A DNA stretch of 64,000 nt from Gnetum montanum (lineage: Eukaryota > Streptophyta > Gnetopsida > Gnetales > Gnetaceae), in NCBI GenBank assembly GCA_015680685.1, contig MNCI01029584.1:68969-132968 (forward strand), read 5' to 3'. Below the pieces are notes generated by a model. That model was not told the origin of the DNA. It did no database searches and saw only the letters and a list, made by a program, of their open reading frames with translations. The position numbers and the translations under genes are program-made. Positions 46,785 to 57,959 of the stretch are shown piece by piece (within the stretch, counting starts at the first letter, position 1; each line of letters starts with the position of its first letter).

Positions 46785-47629
46785 TGATGGGACACAATAT
46801 CGCATGGGCCACGATATCGCATCCCACGGGATATCACGTATGGGATATCGCATCATCCCCCGTGATATCGCATATGCGATATCGCGGTGCGCCGCCAAGT
46901 CTATAAATAAGAGGTAGCTTTCCCTTGTTTTTAAATCTAGGCCTAGACCATAGTGAAACTCTAGTAGTTTGACCTCTCCAGAGATAGAATATTTTCCATG
47001 TGCCCACAGTAGGAGCTCCAAAGTGAATGGATCTTTATTCGAGCAGATATTGTACCTAAACACATATTTGTGTAAGGAAATAAAGATGAACTTCTTGGAT
47101 AAACCTTGCAGTGCATGGAATAGGATAAATAGGACTTTTATTTAATGTTATTTATTGTTTATCATTTACATGATTTATTAGTCATTAAATCTCTCTCAAC
47201 CCTTCTCTCCTAGTTAAGTACCTTAGTATGACCTCTTCAAGCACGTGAGTTATGCTTGGTGATCCTAGCAACGATTAGCGTTTGGTAACCAGGGTTGCAT
47301 TGGTTCAAGGTGTGAATGCTAAGTGGGAATGGATGCTGATGCTAGGTTAATTAAGGCTTAGTTAGTTAGTTAAAGTTAGTCAATTAGTCTCTTCAACCCT
47401 TCGCCTCACTAGCATAGGAGATAAAATAGAAAAGCTATAAAAATCATATACCTTAGGCTTACTTAACCATACACTATGACAAATACAAGTAAGTCTGGGA
47501 AGACAACGAATGATTAAACTTAAGTGTTCCATAAGGCGTGTAGCCACTTAGTCTATAGAGTTCAACCAGATCAAGCGTGTTACGCTCGTATTCGTATGGT
47601 TGAGTGTAGGGGTACCTCGCCACTCATCA
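46785..47629 (+). repeat. 5' LTR, subfamily 2, with the longest GATATCGC cluster
   Basis: TGATGGGACAC...CACTCATCA. The cluster (46793-46886) has six units, including CCACGATATCGCATCC and GTGATATCGCATATGCGATA; the TATA box TATAAATA is at 46902-46909. The primer site after it (GGAACCATTGCTAGGGACT) is strongly changed. Confidence 0.88.
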
Positions 47630-47770
47630 GAGGAACCATTGCTAGGGACTAAGTGTTTGTGCACTAAGTAGAACATAAGAGATCACTTACATCATTGGGA
47701 GCTTAAACGAACCTTAGGGTTAATTAACAAAAAATTATATAACAGTTAATTCACACATCGATAAGACACC

Positions 47771-49967
47771 ATGTCTTCTTCTTCTTCTCATAAGAGTAAT
47801 TCACCACCTAAGGATCATACAAGAAACATTCGGCAATCTAAAACATAGACCCAAAATCAGCCAGTTCCTCAACAATACAGGGTGGTATATACTCATCCTA
47901 ATGAGTATATATCCAATTTTACTTTTATCCTCCATCAGGATGAACAGATGTGCTGGAGAGACTTGCAAGGTAACACTGTTACCTCCAGATCGTGCAGTCC
48001 CCAACATGCTTCTCCGTGCTTTGGCACAGATAAGCATGAAAAAATTATATGTTGAATATGTTGCGGCAGATTTTGACATGAGGGATTAACATCCCATAGC
48101 TACACAATGTTTAAGGGACTCAAGGCAGGAGAGCCAACATACACTGTTGAAGGGGAAAGAGGTCTCACACATCCTAAGTGAAATCGGAGATGGTGAACCA
48201 CTTATAACAGGTTCTCTATCGAAATATGTTCCTCCTCTTAACACTAGTGAGGAGGTGGGGTATCAGAACCTACACTCCACGATATACAATCCTGGTTCTG
48301 ATCCCCATGAACGCCAATTGTTCACTAAGGGAACAACAACACATGACAAGGAAGGGCACTCAGATTGTCATCACGATCAAGGTCGAAGCCACAAAAGAGA
48401 AGGTAAGAAACATCATCATTGGGATGGTTTCGCTTCTTCTTATCCTTCATCACATCATTCACCCTCTCCTTTGACATCAGGGCATAGCCACAGGAATCAT
48501 AACAGTGAGGATAGAGGTAGGAAAAATGAGAGACTTCGATGAGAGAGTCGAGAGAGAGGACAAGGGCATGAACAAAGGGAAAGTAGGGAACACCATAGAC
48601 ATCATAGACATCATGAAAGAGATGATCATGATGAACCCCTACTTGTCACCTGAAGCATGCTAGATATCACGAAGGTAGTGAGAATACCCATAAGGCATCT
48701 AAAAGATAGCCAAATTAAGTGCTTAGACATGAATAACATCCCACGATTTGAAGGGGGATACAACGTGGATCTACACAATCATTTATAGGCATTTCATGAT
48801 GCCTACATCTTGCAAAACATAGAAAATGAGTGGTAGAAACTAAAGTTGTTTCCTAGTACACTCATAAAGGAAGTAGAGAGTTGGTACCGGTCTTTAGAAT
48901 CAGAAACCATCAGGAGGTGGAGTACGATGTTAGAAATATTCAATGATAAATATTAAACGTACTCTAGAGTGTCTAATTTACATAAGAAGACTCCTTGGAT
49001 AGTAGACTTGAACTTGTCCTGAAAATCATAGAGGAGTCTAAGGAGGATCGAAGTAATGACAAGGACAAGAAAAAGCGGAGAGATTCAAGCCCTGCACATG
49101 ACAAGGGAAAGGGGAAAATAACTATCTCTGATGAGGTTGTGAATTTTGACATAAAAAATGATGATGGATGTGAGATCTACCAATATGACCATCCTAAGGG
49201 ATGTTGTCCAATAATCTCACATCTACAAGAGTCTGGGGTGTATGCGCTTAACCCAAGACTTAACAGATGGCAAGAACCCTGAAGGTTACCTTATCCCCAA
49301 GGTAACCCAAGGCAGTTCTACCAAATTTTAACATATTATCCAAGTGGAACTCCACCACAACCTATCGGGCAACATCAATAGTGGCAACACCAATAGTCAT
49401 GGGGGATGCCACCGCCTAGACAAAAATACCCTTACCGGAAACCAAACCCATATGGCTACTACGTGTAGTAGCAGATTTCTCCAAGTGACTCCATGGATCA
49501 CACAACTCCCCAAAGTCACTACCAAGTTCGAGAGTACTTTAGAAGAACTCCTTCTCCTTCGGGAGATGCTCCACATCCATACCATCCTCCTAATTCATCC
49601 GCGTCTCTTCCAACGGTAGTTCCCATACGACCTGCTCCAACAATGCAAGGGGAACTCCCCACTCAACTGCAACAACGTAACACTACGAGATCCGTAACCA
49701 TTCAACCCGCTACTGGTTCTGACAACCGCAAAAAGAGAAAACCTTTCTTCAAAACCAAAAGCCTAGACAAGCTCTCACAACCACAAGCGGTTGAGTTTAG
49801 GTATGATCCTCCAACACATAAGGCTTCAGAGCACCCTTCAGTCCAACAACAAAGCTTAATACATATGGTTATGTTAACACATATCATAGCTGAATGGATC
49901 AAGGTAGGCCACCTTCCTAGGAAATTATCTGACCTTGGAAGTTCCTTAATCTATCTCCAAGTCACCG
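47771..49967 (+). pseudogene. gag, subfamily 2, truncated
   Basis: ATG at 47771 (MSSSSSHKSNSPPKDHTRN) matches the start at 33841. Recognisable in order: QYRVVYTHPNEYISNFTFIL, an Arg/His/Ser-rich stretch, DMNNIPRFEGGYNVDLHNHL, RRWSTMLEIFNDKY, then a deletion that removes most of the segment at 35100-35500 of the nested copy, CEIYQYDHPKGCCPIISHLQ (near 49170-49230, zinc-knuckle-like), and the Pro/Gln/Tyr-rich tail. It ends with SLIYLQVT just before the MADS-box fragment. Frameshifts and stops throughout. Confidence 0.8.
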
Positions 49968-50062
49968 AGAACAACACAAACTGGCAGGTTACCTTCTCCA
50001 AGCGCCGAAATGGCCTCATCAAGAAGGTGTACAAGCTTTCCATTTTGTACATAAAGCTATAA
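49967..50062 (+). pseudogene. MADS-box domain fragment (transcription factor)
   Basis: The 31 codons read ENNTNWQVTFSKRRNG then LIKKVYKLSILY and end at TAA (50060-50062). This is the core of the MADS DNA-binding helix: plant proteins have 'EN.TNRQVTFSKRRNGL(L/I)KKAYELS(V/I)LCD'. Differences are R to W, A to V, E to K and C to Y, each explained by one C-to-T or G-to-A change. The 'GLIKK' and 'LSIL' wording is closest to MIKC*-type MADS proteins, by memory of the family. Codon use is GC-rich (CGCCGA, CTCATC), unlike the retrotransposon around it. The N-terminus is missing: the fragment begins exactly where gag stops, near GTCACCGAGAAC. Confidence 0.88.
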
Positions 50063-50477
50063 TATATGTATTGAAAAGCAACAGAATATTCACCTGCATA
50101 TATCATAGATAAGTTACATTTCACCCACGTATATGTAATTAAATATAAACAAAATTCCTTAACATATGTATTTGAAAACAACAGAATATTCATCTTTTTG
50201 GAAATTGCAACAATTCTTGGAAGATAGTAAAATGTTGGTCTTTTAATCCTACAAATATGCAGGTGAATATTCTGCTATTTTCTAATACATATGTTAAGGA
50301 ATTTTGTTTATATTTAATTACATATACGTGGGTGAAATGTAACTTATGTATGATATATGCAGGTGAATATTCTGTTGTGTTTCAATACATATATTAAAGA
50401 ATTTAGTTTATATTTAATTACATATATTTGGCTGAAATGTAACTTATCTATGATATAGTTTTATGTACAAAATAGAA
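50037..50477. repeat. Foldback (inverted repeat) next to the MADS fragment
   Basis: Left arm 50037-50194 and right arm 50262-50477 are reverse complements (outer ends TTTCCATTTTGTACATAAAG and TTATGTACAAAATAGAAA; inner ends GAATATTCATC and GGTGAATATTC), with a 67-bp spacer. The right arm holds about 60 bp more, a second copy of the TTTATATTTAATTACATATA segment. Units also repeat directly within the right arm (GCAGGTGAATATTCTG at about 50260 and 50360). It would form a long hairpin in RNA. Its left edge lies in the last MADS codons. Confidence 0.85.
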
Positions 50478-51170
50478 ATCCAAGTTACCGGCCAAGTGAA
50501 AATCATATTATAAATTGGATGTCTCAAAGAGAACATGAAACAAATGTTCCAATGATTTTAGACCATGAAACTACTATGGAATTCTAAATATGAGGTACAA
50601 TTTTCTGTATTAATTATTTGATTTCTATATTTTTTATATTGTCTTTTAGGAGGTATCCTACTTACAATGAATTTAGTATCTTAATGAAGGGATGCAGTAC
50701 AATGTGTGGCAGAATACTATTTTATTTCCAGGCCTTCCACAAGGAAGTCATAATCTATATATTGTAAATCATGGAAATGAATCTATTCCAAATGAATTCA
50801 AGTTTGAATATCCTCTTGATGGAGATTCCATACATGATCAACATGTTGTTCATGATATGACACTTGAAGATATGATTCTTCTATGGGAACAACATCTCAA
50901 TGGTAGCACACATACATTACAACCTCAAGCTTAATGAACTCAATGGTTCAAAATCAGTATCCTTTGGTATGAAGTGTTTCTTTTGTTTTTTAATTTTGTT
51001 CTGCTATTGAAATATTACACATTCTGTTGTTTTTGAATATACTTGATGAATCTTGTAGGGAATCATGGACAACAATTCTCTTATGATGGCAAAAGAAGAA
51101 TCATCCTCTCATGGTGTACAAATTTCACCAACTCAAGATGATGACATGAATGTATGTTTTCATTCTACAA
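50475..51170 (+). pseudogene. Possible downstream exons of the same MADS-box gene
   Basis: Three blocks with intron-like borders. 50475-50595 (after AAAATAG, ending before GTACAA): NPSYRPSENHIINWMSQREH then ETNVPMILDHE. 50650-50983 (after TGTCTTTTAG): GMQYNVWQNTILFPGLPQGS and VVHDMTLEDMILLWEQHLNG; after a 2-base shift, MNSMVQNQYPL, ending before GTATGA. 51060-51152 (after TTTTTGTAG-type acceptor): the join gives LGIMDNNSLMMAKEES in frame and SPTQDDDMN before GTATGT. The Asn/Gln/Met-rich wording suits a MADS C-terminal region, but I recognise no specific family, and stops occur. Seen: frames and splice-like borders. Inferred: that they belong with the MADS fragment. Confidence 0.45.
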
Positions 51171-51270
51171 GTATTAATGATATTAAGGAGGTTAAATTCA
51201 CAAACTCAAGATGATGACATGAATGTACCTTTTCATTCTACAAGTATTAATGATATTAAGGAGGTTAAAT
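51131..51270 (+). repeat. 73-bp tandem duplication
   Basis: ACTCAAGATGATGACATGAA starts at 51131 and again at 51204; both copies continue through CATTCTACAAGTATTAATGA and end AAGGAGGTTAAA. The duplication includes the presumed exon end and splice donor (GTATGT in the first, GTACCT in the second). Confidence 0.88.
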
Positions 51271-52613
51271 AATTTTAGTGGTAGTTAGAATAGAATATTT
51301 GATAATGGTTTTAGAGATATAGTGCTAAAGAAAATATTTGTTTGAAACAATGTATTATTAATATATGCATGCTGAACATTTTAGGGATACATACACAATA
51401 ACTTTATTACAATGCCAAAGGAAGAAACATCCTTTTGTGGCATTAAAATTAGGATTTTTTTTGACAAATGATATTAATGTACTTTTTTCCATTTTTACTA
51501 ACATGAATGATACATAAGACTTATTATTAAAAAAATAGATTATATTTTTTACCTAATTATAGAGGAAAAAATTAAAATATACAATTATAAATTAAGTAAA
51601 ATTTTATTTAAATTTTACTAGTTTTAAGTATAACCATATCTGAATGGTTAAAATTCAATTTAGTGATCCATTCTTTTAATTTAGAAGTTCCTCACATATA
51701 ATAAAAATTTCATTTTAATATTATATGAAAAATAAATTTTTAAATAATTATAAGTAAATTTTAGATTAAACATATGTTGTTAGTGGAGTCTATTAAAATT
51801 TTTAGGAAAGAAATATATGAATTTAATTACTTTGAGGTATAATATATAAGTCAAATTTTATGTAGGATGCTTAAGAAAATTAAAATTTTATGTAATAAAG
51901 GGAATTATAAATCCAATAAAGCTAATGTGCACTTATAAAACTAGAAATTAAATTAAAATAAATAGTAAAATTGTATAATAACAAGTTCTACTAGCATTAG
52001 CTATTTACAAAATAAAATATTAATGCATGCCTATGTTAGAAATAGCATGAAATTCATGGCATTGTATCATAGCAAAATTGGTAATTAATTTTATGTTAAA
52101 AATAGTATGAAAGTCATGTCATGGCATCATGGCTAATGCCATTTGCATAATTTTTTTTGAGTTTGATGACACCAGGAAGTTAAATTTTGATCTTTTAAAC
52201 CTTTTTAATTGATTGTGTTTAATGGTCAAAGACTCTGAGAACTAAGTTCTTCTTTAAAAACATAATGGTCCCATGGCCTAATTTATAATGATGAGGGTCT
52301 TGTTCATCATTGTAAAAACCTTGATTCTCATTCCAAGAATTTACAATTTCTTCATTCATAACTCATTCTTAGTCTTATTCATGACCATTCATAGTAAATT
52401 TTATTTTTATAATGATCACATCATATAATTTTCATTCATAAACCTTTATTCACATTGCTAGCATTCATTCATAACTCATTAGCATCATTTACAAGTCCTT
52501 AGCATTATACACAATCATCTCTCATTTGAATTAACTTGTAAATATTTTTAAATCATTTACTTACATTGCTAATTTGATTCAAAGTTAGAAATTCAAGTTT
52601 AAATTTCATTTCT
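51271..52613. other. Very AT-rich DNA, no gene recognised
   Basis: Stop-rich in all frames. A degenerate direct repeat is present (ATAGCATGAAATTCATGGCATTG near 52043, quoted in part, and ATAGTATGAAAGTCATG near 52105). Confidence 0.5.
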
Positions 52614-53170
52614 AGTTCACAACTTAAGAAGTTCAATAGTCAAGTTTGACACTTAAAGTTCAAAGGGTAATTCTCTTATCATTGATCATCACATTACTTA
52701 GAAAGTTTGCAAGTGTGTAGGTTTTAAAGAGATGATTTCAATGAGTTTAAAATCTCTAGAAAATTCTATATGGTAAGGTTATAACTCACTACTACCTTAG
52801 CGTGAGCAATTATAAGTAGTGTTATCCTAGCTACTTGATTTAACTTGAACATTTAGTAAGTGGAAACTTATACTGGTTTTAAGAAACTTGATATTTTATG
52901 TATGACTTGCAGTGATATTATGAACTAGTTTAAAGGACTAGTGCTAAGCTCATGCTCATATCATGTTAATTATTTTTTAAAATTTAAGATTGATGCAACT
53001 TACAATATTTAGAGTGTATTTGTCTTAAGTGTCATGACTTGTAGGAGCTTGTACTAGACTTATATACTAATCATGATCAATTAACTTAATAGTTTAAAAT
53101 CTCATATCTTGAAATTTTAGCTTTTTCTTAATTCTATATTTCTTGTGTAATTCCAATAATATGCATTGAT
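52614..53170. repeat. Right arm of the ~555-bp inverted repeat
   Basis: Reverse complement of 46233-46784. The ends are AGTTCACAACTTAAGAAG and TAATATGCATTGAT. About 5.8 kb, containing the LTR-gag-MADS block, separates the arms. Confidence 0.88.
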
Positions 53171-54299
53171 AGGTGCAATAAGCCATAACATTATGGAACA
53201 AGAAAATCTACATGTTCAAAGAAGTGAAAATTGAAAAATTGAAGGAAGAAAATGAAAAATTTGAACATTTTAGTTCTATATTTTTGTTGATTTCATTTTG
53301 AAATGGGCGTGATGATTTAGTTATGTTTTACATAGATCATTCTTGGCCTTTGGTTATTTTGATCTCTTCAAGGTTTACTAAGAATCAGATTTTCTAAATG
53401 AAGTACATAGGTTGCCCCAATTTAGTTTGAAGATTAGAAATTAATTTTAAAGATGTAATTTCCCTATTAACAAAGCATTTTCACCATGTTGATTACCTTA
53501 ATCTAAAATGACTAGTCCTAAGCTATGTATCAAAGGAGAAAGGTCCTAAAGAGTTAGGTATTCACCTTGAAGGTATTGTAACAAATACAGTGAAAGAAGA
53601 GATAATTAGTGATTGATTTTATTAATCCTACCAGGAAACCCTAAAGGTCAAGTCATACTTATGACATAAAAAGATGAAAAGTATATGCATTGTAGGATAG
53701 GAAAATCAATTAGAATCATTGTTATCATTTAAGCTAGGGCATTTTCGTTTCTCTCATTCCTTCATGATATAGATTTCCAAGTAGTTTGATCTTCTCAATG
53801 GATTCAACATTCAAAATTTAAAGGATCCAAAAGAGAATATAGAAGAAGAAAGAGAAGGAAATAGTGGTAGTTTTTAAGGTACAATTTATGATTGATTTTT
53901 AAAATTTTTTTAAATGTATTTTACCTATAGCTTGTACATTTCTTAATTATCTCTATTAATTAGTTGAGTGATTTTGTATAAGGTTGTACCAGATGCAATC
54001 CTATATAATTTGTAATGGACATTCTAGTACATCAGTGTTATATTGATTTTATTACTCTTTGATATGAGGATTTTGCTTGAAAATATTATTTTATGAATTT
54101 TGAAAGACTAAAAATTCACAAACTAACAATGTAATTAGTTTAGAAGCTCTTTAAAGGAAGGAAATCCAAAGGAGAGGAAGATTTAGAAAACCTTTATAAA
54201 GGTGAAATAGGCCAAGTCAAAACCATTATAATTTTGATGTGTGCTTTCCTTTTCTTTTAATTTTTTTTTTGAGTAATGATTATTTAATTGAGGAAGAGG
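53171..54299. other. AT-rich DNA, no gene recognised
   Basis: No clear frame. It may be the 5' part of the copia remnant that follows, but no LTR or primer site was seen. Confidence 0.4.
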
Positions 54300-55880
54300 T
54301 AATTAAATTTTGTTATCACCCTCTTCATTCTCTAGGATTATGACTTGATTTTTCAAGTGAAGAAGAAGAAGATAGATATGATACTATTTTATCTTATTTT
54401 GAAATATTATAAGTTGTATGCAAGAAAATGAAGTATAGGCTTTATGAGAAAGAGTTGAAATAGAAAGTTTAAGTTATAATATTTCAAAATAAGAAGCTTC
54501 CTCTACCAATTTGCAAAATAAGTATTAATTTTTTTGAGAAAACTCTAAAATCTAGAAATGAGAAGCTTCATCCATAGAAAGAAGAGCTAAAGAAGAGTAC
54601 ATAAGTCTTCAGTGACTCACAAAACATCATTAGTCAATAAGTGAAGAAGACAGCTAATCTAAACGTTATCTTAGAAAATCTTACAAAAAGAAATTATTAC
54701 TCAAAATGTCATGATGGGATAGGCGAGAAAATTAATTGATAGATCATGGATTGTTCTCAAACCATTAGAAAAAAATTGAAGGAGGTTAGGTTTGTGGAAG
54801 TATTTTTCAATGTATGATGTTATTGTAAAAACTACTCACATACAATGCTAATATTATAGAAGATATGATTACATTAAATTATGTTTTCCATATAGGCTTG
54901 ATAATTACAATATGTCCATAAAATATTTTCTAGTATTAATTAAGATAGGTATAATTAAAGGTTCCAAAAGTCAAAACCTTAAGTGAAAAAGGTTTGTGTA
55001 CTCAAACAAAAGGATCTCAAAGCTTTCATAACAAAAGATACTTCCAAAGCTAATAAACCATTCTTTTGATACTTAGATAGTAGATGTTCTAGACATAATA
55101 TGGGAAGAAATCAATATTTATGTCCCTATGATGCTATGCTAATGGGAGTGTCTCATTTGGATATAATATCAAAGCTTTCATTAAAGGTAAGAATACTATT
55201 AGAGGTAAGAATTCACCCTAAATAAAAAATTTTCTTTATGTTACTAGACTTGAACATAGTTTGTTAAGTGTTATCCAACTTTATGATAGTAGAAAAATTA
55301 TTCTTTTTAAAGTTAACCATTGCATTGTAAAGGATTCTAAAATAGATGATGTTACCTTTAGAGGTAAAAAATTAGATAATTTTTATATTGTTAATAATTT
55401 TTATGTAAGTAAATATAAGTTAAAATATATAATTAGAGAATCAAAAGATAATTGGCTTTAGCATAGAAGAATATAACTTTTAAACTTTTAAAGACTTAAA
55501 TTTTTGATGGGTTGTCAAGCATTGAATCTAAGAAAGATAAGGTGTGTAAGACTTGTGAAAAGGTTAAGTAAAGTATTCTTTAAAGAAAAATATGTATTGC
55601 TTCCAGGTGTTCTTTAGAACTTTTACATATAGATTTGGTAGCATTGAAGTTAGAAGATATTTCTAGGTTATTATTGATAACTAAAAAATCACTTGGATAG
55701 TCTTATTAACTTAAAAGTATGCAACATTTTATTAATTTAATAAGATTTATTGTAGTTTACAAAGAGTAAAAGGCTACCTGATAAATAAAATAATAAGTGA
55801 TCAGGAAGAAAAATTTGACAATTTTGAATTTGTAAAATATGATGATAAGACATAGAGTTAAAGATTTTCCACCAAGCTAA
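54300..55880 (+). pseudogene. Ty1/copia gag-pol remnant
   Basis: Near 55060-55110 the frame reads YLDSRCSRHNMGRNQY, the copia protease site 'YLDSG(C/A)S.HMTG' with Gly changed to Arg. At 55240-55460 comes the pre-integrase region: TRLEHSLLSVIQLYDSRKII then W-HRRI ('L.HNLLS..QLCD', 'W.HRRLGH'). GLSSIESKKDKVCKTCEKVK (about 55510-55570, in a shifted frame) is the 'C..C' end of the zinc-binding domain, and LELLHIDLVALK (about 55610-55650) is the 'LE..H.D..G' start of the integrase core. The order PR-IN without RT before it fits Ty1/copia. No RT or LTR is seen. All pieces have stops. Confidence 0.75.
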
Positions 55881-56992
55881 ATAAACCCGAATTATGAATA
55901 TTTGTAATGGTATTTAGATTTCTTATTCATAATGATTTGAAATAGGATTGAAATGAATTGAATGAAATTACAATAATAATATAATAAATTATTAAATAAT
56001 AAGATGAATAAAATATCAAGTAAACACTTCAGGTGGTTGCTGGGAGGAAAGTTATGTGGTGTTGGTAACACCCCTAATAAACTACCCCTTGAACAATTTC
56101 TTAAGAGGAAGCCTTACAAGTCCTATCTTGGCAAATCAATTCTACTAGATGAATAATGAATAACAATTGTTATGCTTTGGGGAATGCTCTAACCCATGCT
56201 TCTTATGTTTAGAGTAGCACATCAAAATGCCTCTATTTCTACTTCTATATGATCCCATAGAGAAACTACCATCTAGGTTAGTTATATTAAGGTATATATG
56301 AATAGCCTAAGATTGCATAGAGCTACCTATTGATTAAAAACTAATATTTTATAATTGATCACCAAGAAAGAACCCCTTGCTACTTGAATGCATTACTATT
56401 TCCCTATGCCAAGTTGGAAATTGATCACTAATGTCTTGCACTAGACTAGACTAATGCAAGTACTTTCTAGGGATCTACCTTACCTTAGAATCCAAACTAG
56501 ACTGAACCCATCCTAAACTAAAAAAATTTAGTAAGTTATGCATAAAGTATTCTTAGTATAGTAGTATAGTAATATACTAAGAATCACTTAGTTAATCATG
56601 GGGCAATCCTAATTATGATGTAGGATTCACTTTGTGCCTTATCCCATAGGGAAATACTTAGAAATACCATATTTTATGTAAAATTTCATGGTTTCCTAGA
56701 TTAAGTTATGGTCAAGCATGGCATGAGGAATACCTAAATAGTTATTCTGGAAATGCAGTCACCACTTAGTACATACTCAATCTATTGGGAATGATATATG
56801 GACTCATCTAGTTGTGGATTGGATTAGGAGTCCTAGATATAGGCTAGCCTATTTGGAGTCTGGTACATGACATGTTCTAGTAAGTCTAAGATTCTTTGAC
56901 CCTTTCTTTACTTCTAACTCTTTCTCATGTGTAGTAGTATTTAAGACATTGTAAAGGCCACCAAGTTATGTGTGTACCTAATATATTGACAT
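55881..56992. other. No gene recognised
   Basis: AT-rich, no frame, no LTR end. A short repeat AGTATAGTAGTATAGTAATA lies near 56555. Confidence 0.45.
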
Positions 56993-57817
56993 TGATGAGT
57001 CATGTTTTGCCAGGTTGTGATATTGGGTATCCATTATCGCCCCTTCAATCCTATCCTATAAATAGCACACTTGGATGCATGGTTGATATATACATACATA
57101 GATAGATAGATTCTAGATTTTGATATATTTGAAGTTTTGTTAGTTTTCAATGCATGCCTGCACTGTGATGTTAAGTGATTGTATGACATCCTTATTTGAG
57201 TGTGATGTAATTGGAAATGTTACATGTTTAGCAATAAAGATTAAGATTCCTTTCATCATTGTAGTATCCACTTAGCTTTATTACTACTTTTAATTACTTA
57301 AATTCTTACTACTTTCTTTAGTTAATGTTCATAATTTTTTTCTCTTTATCATTTTCTTCATTAAGTGGAATGAGTACGACTAATTACAAGTGGTTAAGTA
57401 TAATTACTTGGTAACTTAGTAGTGTAATCATTTGGTACACCTAGTAATGGTACACTTGGTAATCCCAACAGTAGTTATATGAAGTCCAAGGAATGTGTGA
57501 AAGGTTAGGAATGAATACTCATCACACGTAGGCTAGTTTAGACTTTAATTTTCATTGTTGATTAGATTAAATAATTAATTTCTTTATTATCATTAGGAGT
57601 AGCTTAGGGCCAAATAACATCAAGAATCATATGTCTTACGCTGGTCTAAACCATATGTGACAAAGCTATCACTAGCCCAAGTGGGAAGACAATGAACTAT
57701 AATCAAGGCATAATGATCTAGATGCACAAGTAGTCCCATGCATGGAATTCGATTGAATTGTGGGTGAACACTTGTGGTTCATATGGCTGGGCATAGGGGT
57801 ACCTTGTTGCTCATCAA
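56993..57817 (+). repeat. 5' LTR, subfamily 1, most diverged copy
   Basis: TGATGAGTCATG...GCTCATCA. The landmarks are in order: weak promoter cluster (GATATTGGG, ATTATCGCC, 57015-57040), TATA box TATAAATA (57057-57064), AATAAAG near 57231, GGGGTACC near the end. The GATATCGC units are almost lost. The primer site after it (TAGCACAATTGCCAACGA) is tRNA-Asp-like with transitions. Confidence 0.85.
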
Positions 57818-57904
57818 TAGCACAATTGCCAACGATGGTGCTAGTGATTTGGATTAGTTATATTATACATGATTGCTATAAATTCATTAATGATTTATCT
57901 TTCA

Positions 57905-57930
57905 ATATATATATATATATATATATATCT
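57905..57930. repeat. (AT)n microsatellite
   Basis: About twelve AT dinucleotides in the leader between primer site and gag. Confidence 0.95.
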
Positions 57931-57959
57931 TAAATCACACACATCATAAACCAAAAATA

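Larger units (their letters stand above)
46785..49967 (+). mobile_element. 5' part of a subfamily-2 element, joined to a MADS-box fragment
   Basis: 5' LTR (46785-47629), decayed primer site, gag (47771-49967). No 3' LTR, polypurine tract or 3' spacer follows; at about 49967 the sequence changes to a MADS-box exon. The same junction region in the nested element (36450-36480) continues into the protease, so this is a true break. Confidence 0.82.

Noticed and set aside
46793-46886. Regular palindromic units that look like a small CRISPR array
   Set aside because: The units are short, irregularly spaced, lie at the same place in every LTR before a TATA box, and there are no unique spacers of constant length or cas genes. 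This is plant retrotransposon DNA.
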